A stretch of DNA of 31,926 bases, taken from contig DATJXG010000081.1 of assembly GCA_035500455.1 (NCBI GenBank), forward strand, positions 1-31,926. The letters run 5' to 3'. Position numbers and translations under genes: made by a program. A model generated the notes under the pieces. The model made no database searches. It was given only the letters and a program-made list of their open reading frames with translations, and had not been told where the DNA came from. The DNA comes from DATJXG01 sp035500455 (GTDB lineage: Bacteria; Acidobacteriota; Terriglobia; Terriglobales; Acidobacteriaceae). This document shows positions 29,405-31,926 of the stretch, in pieces (within the stretch, counting starts at the first letter, position 1; every line of letters starts with the position of its first letter).

Positions 29405-31081
29405 ATGCCCAGGACCGCCATTTTGTTTCCCCTGCTTCTATGCGCTGTCGTCGCATATGCGGCCGGGAAGCAGCACATCGCCACGCCCATTCCCCCGGCT
29501 GCCATCACCGCTATGGAGAAGGTCAATCCGGAAGCGATTCGCGCCCACGTGCGCTTCCTTTCGCATGATCTGCTGGAGGGCCGCGGCACCGGACAGCGGG
29601 GCGGCGACATCGCCGCGGAATACATCGGCACGCAGTTCGCGCTCTATGGTCTGAAGCCGGCTGGCGACAACGGAACTTATATGCAGAAGGTTCCCATGGT
29701 TGGGATTACGACCATGCCGGAAAGCACTTTTTCGCTGGTGCCCGCCCACGGCGAAGCCCGCAGTCTGAAAGCGCTGGATGACTACGTCGCCATGGACCAA
29801 ACCCAGCAGCCGGAGTCGGATGTGGACGCCGGCATTGTCTTCGTGGGCTACGGCATCGACGCTCCGGAGTACAAGTGGGACGACTACAAAGGCGCGGACC
29901 TGAAGGGCAAAGTGCTGCTGATGCTGGTGAATGAGCCGCCTTCCGACGATGAGAAGTTTTTCAAGGGCAAGGCGCTTACTTATTACGGCCGCTGGACCTA
30001 CAAGTACGAAGAGGCGGCGCGCCGGGGAGCAGTGGGAGCGATCCTGATCCACAAGACCGATATGGCCAGCTATCCCTGGGATGTGGTGACGAGTTCAAAC
30101 TCGGGCGAAAGATCGTACCTGAAGCTGGATGGCACGCCGAAGTTGAAAGTAGCGTCCTGGATTCAACTCGAGGTGGCGCGGCAAATGCTCGCCGCAGCTG
30201 GACTGAATCTCGACAAGCTCATGGACCAAGCCCGCTCGTACGATTTTCGCCCCGTGCCGCTGGCGGTGAAGTTGAAAGCGCATATCGTGAGCAAGATCCG
30301 TCCCTTCGAATCGAACAACGTGCTGGCCATGCTGCCGGGATCTGACGCAAAACTAAAAAGCGAAGCCGTGATCTACACCGCGCATTACGATCACCTCGGC
30401 ATCCGCCCGGATATGCCGGGCGACAACATCTACAATGGCGCCGACGACAATGCTACCGGTTGCGGCATCCTGCTGGAACTGGCGCGGTCCTTCGCGCAAG
30501 CGGCACAAAAACCGCGGCGCTCCATCCTGTTCGCGGCGGTGACCGCCGAAGAGCAGGGCCTGCTGGGCTCGGAGTATCTAGGGAAGCATCCCCCCATTCC
30601 GGCGCGCAGGATCACTCTCGACCTGAACTTCGATGACATCCCGCCGCTGGGAATTCCGGAGCAGGTGGAAGTTTCCGGCTCGGAACGCACGACGTTCTAT
30701 CCCATGGTCGAGGCTCTGGCCGATGAATTCCGGCTGCAGATTCGCCCCGACTCCAATCCCAGCGCCGGCTACTACTACCGTTCCGACCATTTCAGCCTGG
30801 CGCGGGTGGGCATTCCCGCGTTTTCGGTGGCTGAGGGCATCAAGTACAAAGGCCACGACGACGCCTGGGGCATGCAGCAGGCCGCCGACTATACCGAGCA
30901 CCGCTACCACCAGCCCAGCGATGAATACAATCCTGCGATGGACTTTCGAGGAGATGGGGTGATGGCGCGGTTCGGCTTTGCGCTGGGATGGGAGGCGGCG
31001 AGCCAGTCGAATCTGATCGGCTGGCAGAAAGGCGATGAATTCGAGGCGGCGAGGATCAAAAGCGGCGCGGATAGGAACTAG
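29405..31081 (+). CDS. Exported M28-family zinc aminopeptidase
   Basis: 558 aa from the ATG with AGGAG eight bases upstream. The signal peptide is 1-20 (FPLLLCAVVAYAAG). A protease-associated (PA) insertion runs from about 125 to 275 (GIVFVGYGIDAPEYKWDDYKG, GKVLLMLVNEPP). The peptidase core is about 300-545 with the metal ligands: H327 and D329 (TAHYDHLG), D347 (NGADDNATG), catalytic E382/E383 (TAEEQGLLGS), D410 (LNFDD), H502 (YHQPSDEY). All are present, so it should be active. It probably trims peptides in the periplasm or outside the cell. A TACAAT sequence at 29355-29360 could be a -10 element, without a good -35. Confidence 0.94.
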   Translation: MPRTAILFPLLLCAVVAYAAGKQHIATPIPPAAITAMEKVNPEAIRAHVRFLSHDLLEGRGTGQRGGDIAAEYIGTQFALYGLKPAGDNGTYMQKVPMVGITTMPESTFSLVPAHGEARSLKALDDYVAMDQTQQPESDVDAGIVFVGYGIDAPEYKWDDYKGADLKGKVLLMLVNEPPSDDEKFFKGKALTYYGRWTYKYEEAARRGAVGAILIHKTDMASYPWDVVTSSNSGERSYLKLDGTPKLKVASWIQLEVARQMLAAAGLNLDKLMDQARSYDFRPVPLAVKLKAHIVSKIRPFESNNVLAMLPGSDAKLKSEAVIYTAHYDHLGIRPDMPGDNIYNGADDNATGCGILLELARSFAQAAQKPRRSILFAAVTAEEQGLLGSEYLGKHPPIPARRITLDLNFDDIPPLGIPEQVEVSGSERTTFYPMVEALADEFRLQIRPDSNPSAGYYYRSDHFSLARVGIPAFSVAEGIKYKGHDDAWGMQQAADYTEHRYHQPSDEYNPAMDFRGDGVMARFGFALGWEAASQSNLIGWQKGDEFEAARIKSGADRN

Positions 31082-31163
31082 GTGAAGGGCGGCGCTGAGG
31101 CGGCCGAGCTAAGTTGTTGATTTCTCGTCGGACGTTTTCCAGATCAAAACCGGGGCTGTGAAC

Positions 31164-31187
31164 CTCGCACAGGATGCCCTTTGCGAG
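31164..31187. terminator. Inverted repeat in the convergent spacer after the peptidase gene
   Basis: CTCGCA and TGCGAG form a perfect 6-bp stem with a 12-nt loop. Further small palindromes, GCCCG-TACG-CGGGC (31197-31210) and TAGCTT-T-AAGCTA (31284-31296), lie in the same 259-bp spacer between two convergent genes. None has a clear T-run, so terminator function is only a guess. Confidence 0.3.
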
Positions 31188-31340
31188 CGTCTGGAGGCCC
31201 GTACGCGGGCGAAGGGAATTCGACGATCCCCGAACCTCGTCCGCGCGATTTGGGTGGGCTTAGATCGCCTCTTGCCTCGAACTTAGCTTTAAGCTATAAA
31301 TGACTAGCGCTTAGGTATGTTCATCGGAGTCTTCCTGGGC

Positions 31341-31697
31341 TTACGGGGTAAACAGGCGGCTGGACTGGTGCCAGCGGGCGGCAGCTTCGAAGTGAGCGCG
31401 ATCGCGGTCGAGCCTGGCCTGTTCCGCCAGCAATCTGGCATACATCTCGCGCAACAGCGACTGCAGCCGCTCCAGGGTGCGGCGGCACACCAATTGTTCG
31501 TCGCGAGAGGAATATCTTCCGCCGCCAGGGTTCTGCAGCAGGGCGCGAGTGCCCTTCAGTTCCGTCGACAGCGTTGACAGTACCTGCGGGGTGATTGGCT
31601 GGGAGTTGCCCTGGCCCGCCAGCGAGTCCACCAGCGCGACTAGTCTGGCGTTGCGTTGCTGAAGGTCGAGGGCGGGGTGTTCGATTTCAGTGGTCAT
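31341..31697 (-). CDS. Unknown small helical protein
   Basis: 118 aa starting at ATG without a clear ribosome binding site. No signal peptide or membrane segment. It looks helical, with heptad-like stretches DLQQRNARLVALVDSLAG and CRRTLERLQSLLREMYARLLAEQARLDRDRAHFEAA. A loop GTRALLQNPGGGRYSSRDE separates them. The helical layout is broadly like small secretion or flagellar chaperones (FlgN/FliT type), but no family signature is visible and no such genes are nearby. The minus-strand reading is preferred to an overlapping plus-strand frame because its composition is protein-like. Confidence 0.6.
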   Translation of the reverse strand: MTTEIEHPALDLQQRNARLVALVDSLAGQGNSQPITPQVLSTLSTELKGTRALLQNPGGGRYSSRDEQLVCRRTLERLQSLLREMYARLLAEQARLDRDRAHFEAAARWHQSSRLFTP

Positions 31698-31792
31698 AAC
31701 TCGGGTACGGATTGAGGATCATGGCTATACGCCGATTGCGCCCTTGTGGTGGGGACATTTGCGAGAGCATCGACACCGCAAAGAAAATACAT

Positions 31793-31821
31793 AGGTCCTT
31801 CGCTTCGCTCAGGATAACAAG
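31793..31821. repeat. 'VILSEAKDL'-type dispersed intergenic repeat
   Basis: The minus strand reads CTTGTTATCCTGAGCGAAGC followed by GAAGGACCT, which translates as LVILSEAKDL. This peptide is a well-known artefact of a repeat found in many copies in acidobacteria and other phyla. It is non-coding here. Confidence 0.65.
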
Positions 31822-31826
31822 TTCAG

Positions 31827-31902
31827 CTTATTACTCCGACCTGGGCAAGCTGGGCTCATTACCGCGAACCTCGGGCAAGTTGACTTATTACGCGAACGTT
31901 GA
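31827..31902. repeat. Degenerate tandem repeat of about 29 bp at the window end
   Basis: Three units begin CTTATTAC, CTCATTAC and CTTATTAC at 31827, 31855 and 31884. The first two share GGGCAAG at the same offset; the last is shorter. No gene is supported in the last 229 bases. Confidence 0.55.
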
Positions 31903-31926
31903 AAGACAGCACGCTAACCGCTCCAG

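Noticed and set aside
31150..31270. Possible tRNA-like sequence (GGGAATTCGACGATCCCC)
   Set aside because: The T-arm does not close correctly and no acceptor or anticodon stem can be drawn.
31317..31577. An 86-codon plus-strand frame overlapping the 118-aa gene
   Set aside because: Its composition is that of an antisense frame; the minus-strand reading has clear heptad helices.

Overview
The window is about 32 kb of GC-rich bacterial chromosome. It most probably comes from an acidobacterium of the Terriglobia (Koribacter-like) type. This rests on gene content and style: an orphan MacB/FtsX-type ABC permease of the ADOP kind, an rnc-lepB-lepB-asmA-like run, a stand-alone Ku, a DUF92 membrane protein, a YncE-like lipoprotein, many ATGA/GTGA overlaps, and intergenic repeats of the CCCGGGG...CCCCGGG and 'VILSEAKDL' types. 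No rRNA, tRNA, CRISPR array, IS element or phage gene was seen. The taxonomic call is inference.

Layout. 1-6.5 kb (+ strand): an exported TPR protein, RNase III, two tandem type I signal peptidases, a large AsmA-like envelope protein and a small exported protein. 6.45-9.2 kb: a strong sigma-54 type promoter and an ADOP permease. 9.2-11.3 kb (- strand): a three-gene operon encoding a PilZ-like protein, a 339-aa protein of unknown function, and a small protein joining a degenerate receiver to a histidine-kinase dimerisation/H-box helix pair with no ATPase. 11.6-17.2 kb (- strand): a translationally coupled operon of a 1281-aa cytosolic GAF4-PAS3 histidine kinase, a single-domain receiver and an NtrC-type sigma-54 activator. 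17.7-25.5 kb (+ strand, divergent): a complete chemosensory operon, MCP-cheW-cheR-cheA-cheB-cheY-cheX. 25.5-31.7 kb: a YncE-like lipoprotein and Ku (- strand), DUF92 and an M28 peptidase (+ strand), and an unknown 118-aa protein (- strand), separated by repeat-rich spacers.

The most interesting feature is the regulatory wiring between 11.3 and 17.7 kb. A palindrome of the form TCTCA-N3-TGAG(A) occurs in three places. One is about 106 bp upstream of a sigma-54-like element before the PilZ operon. One is about 150 bp upstream of a near-perfect sigma-54 promoter before the chemosensory operon. One lies inside the sigma-70-like promoter of the kinase/receiver/NtrC operon itself. The simplest reading is one circuit: the NtrC protein encoded here activates both flanking operons through sigma-54 and controls its own operon by binding over its promoter. 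A third sigma-54 promoter, with a different upstream palindrome, drives the ADOP permease. All three sigma-54 leaders carry perfect stem-loops. No flagellar or pilus genes are present, so the output of the chemosensory system cannot be read from this window.
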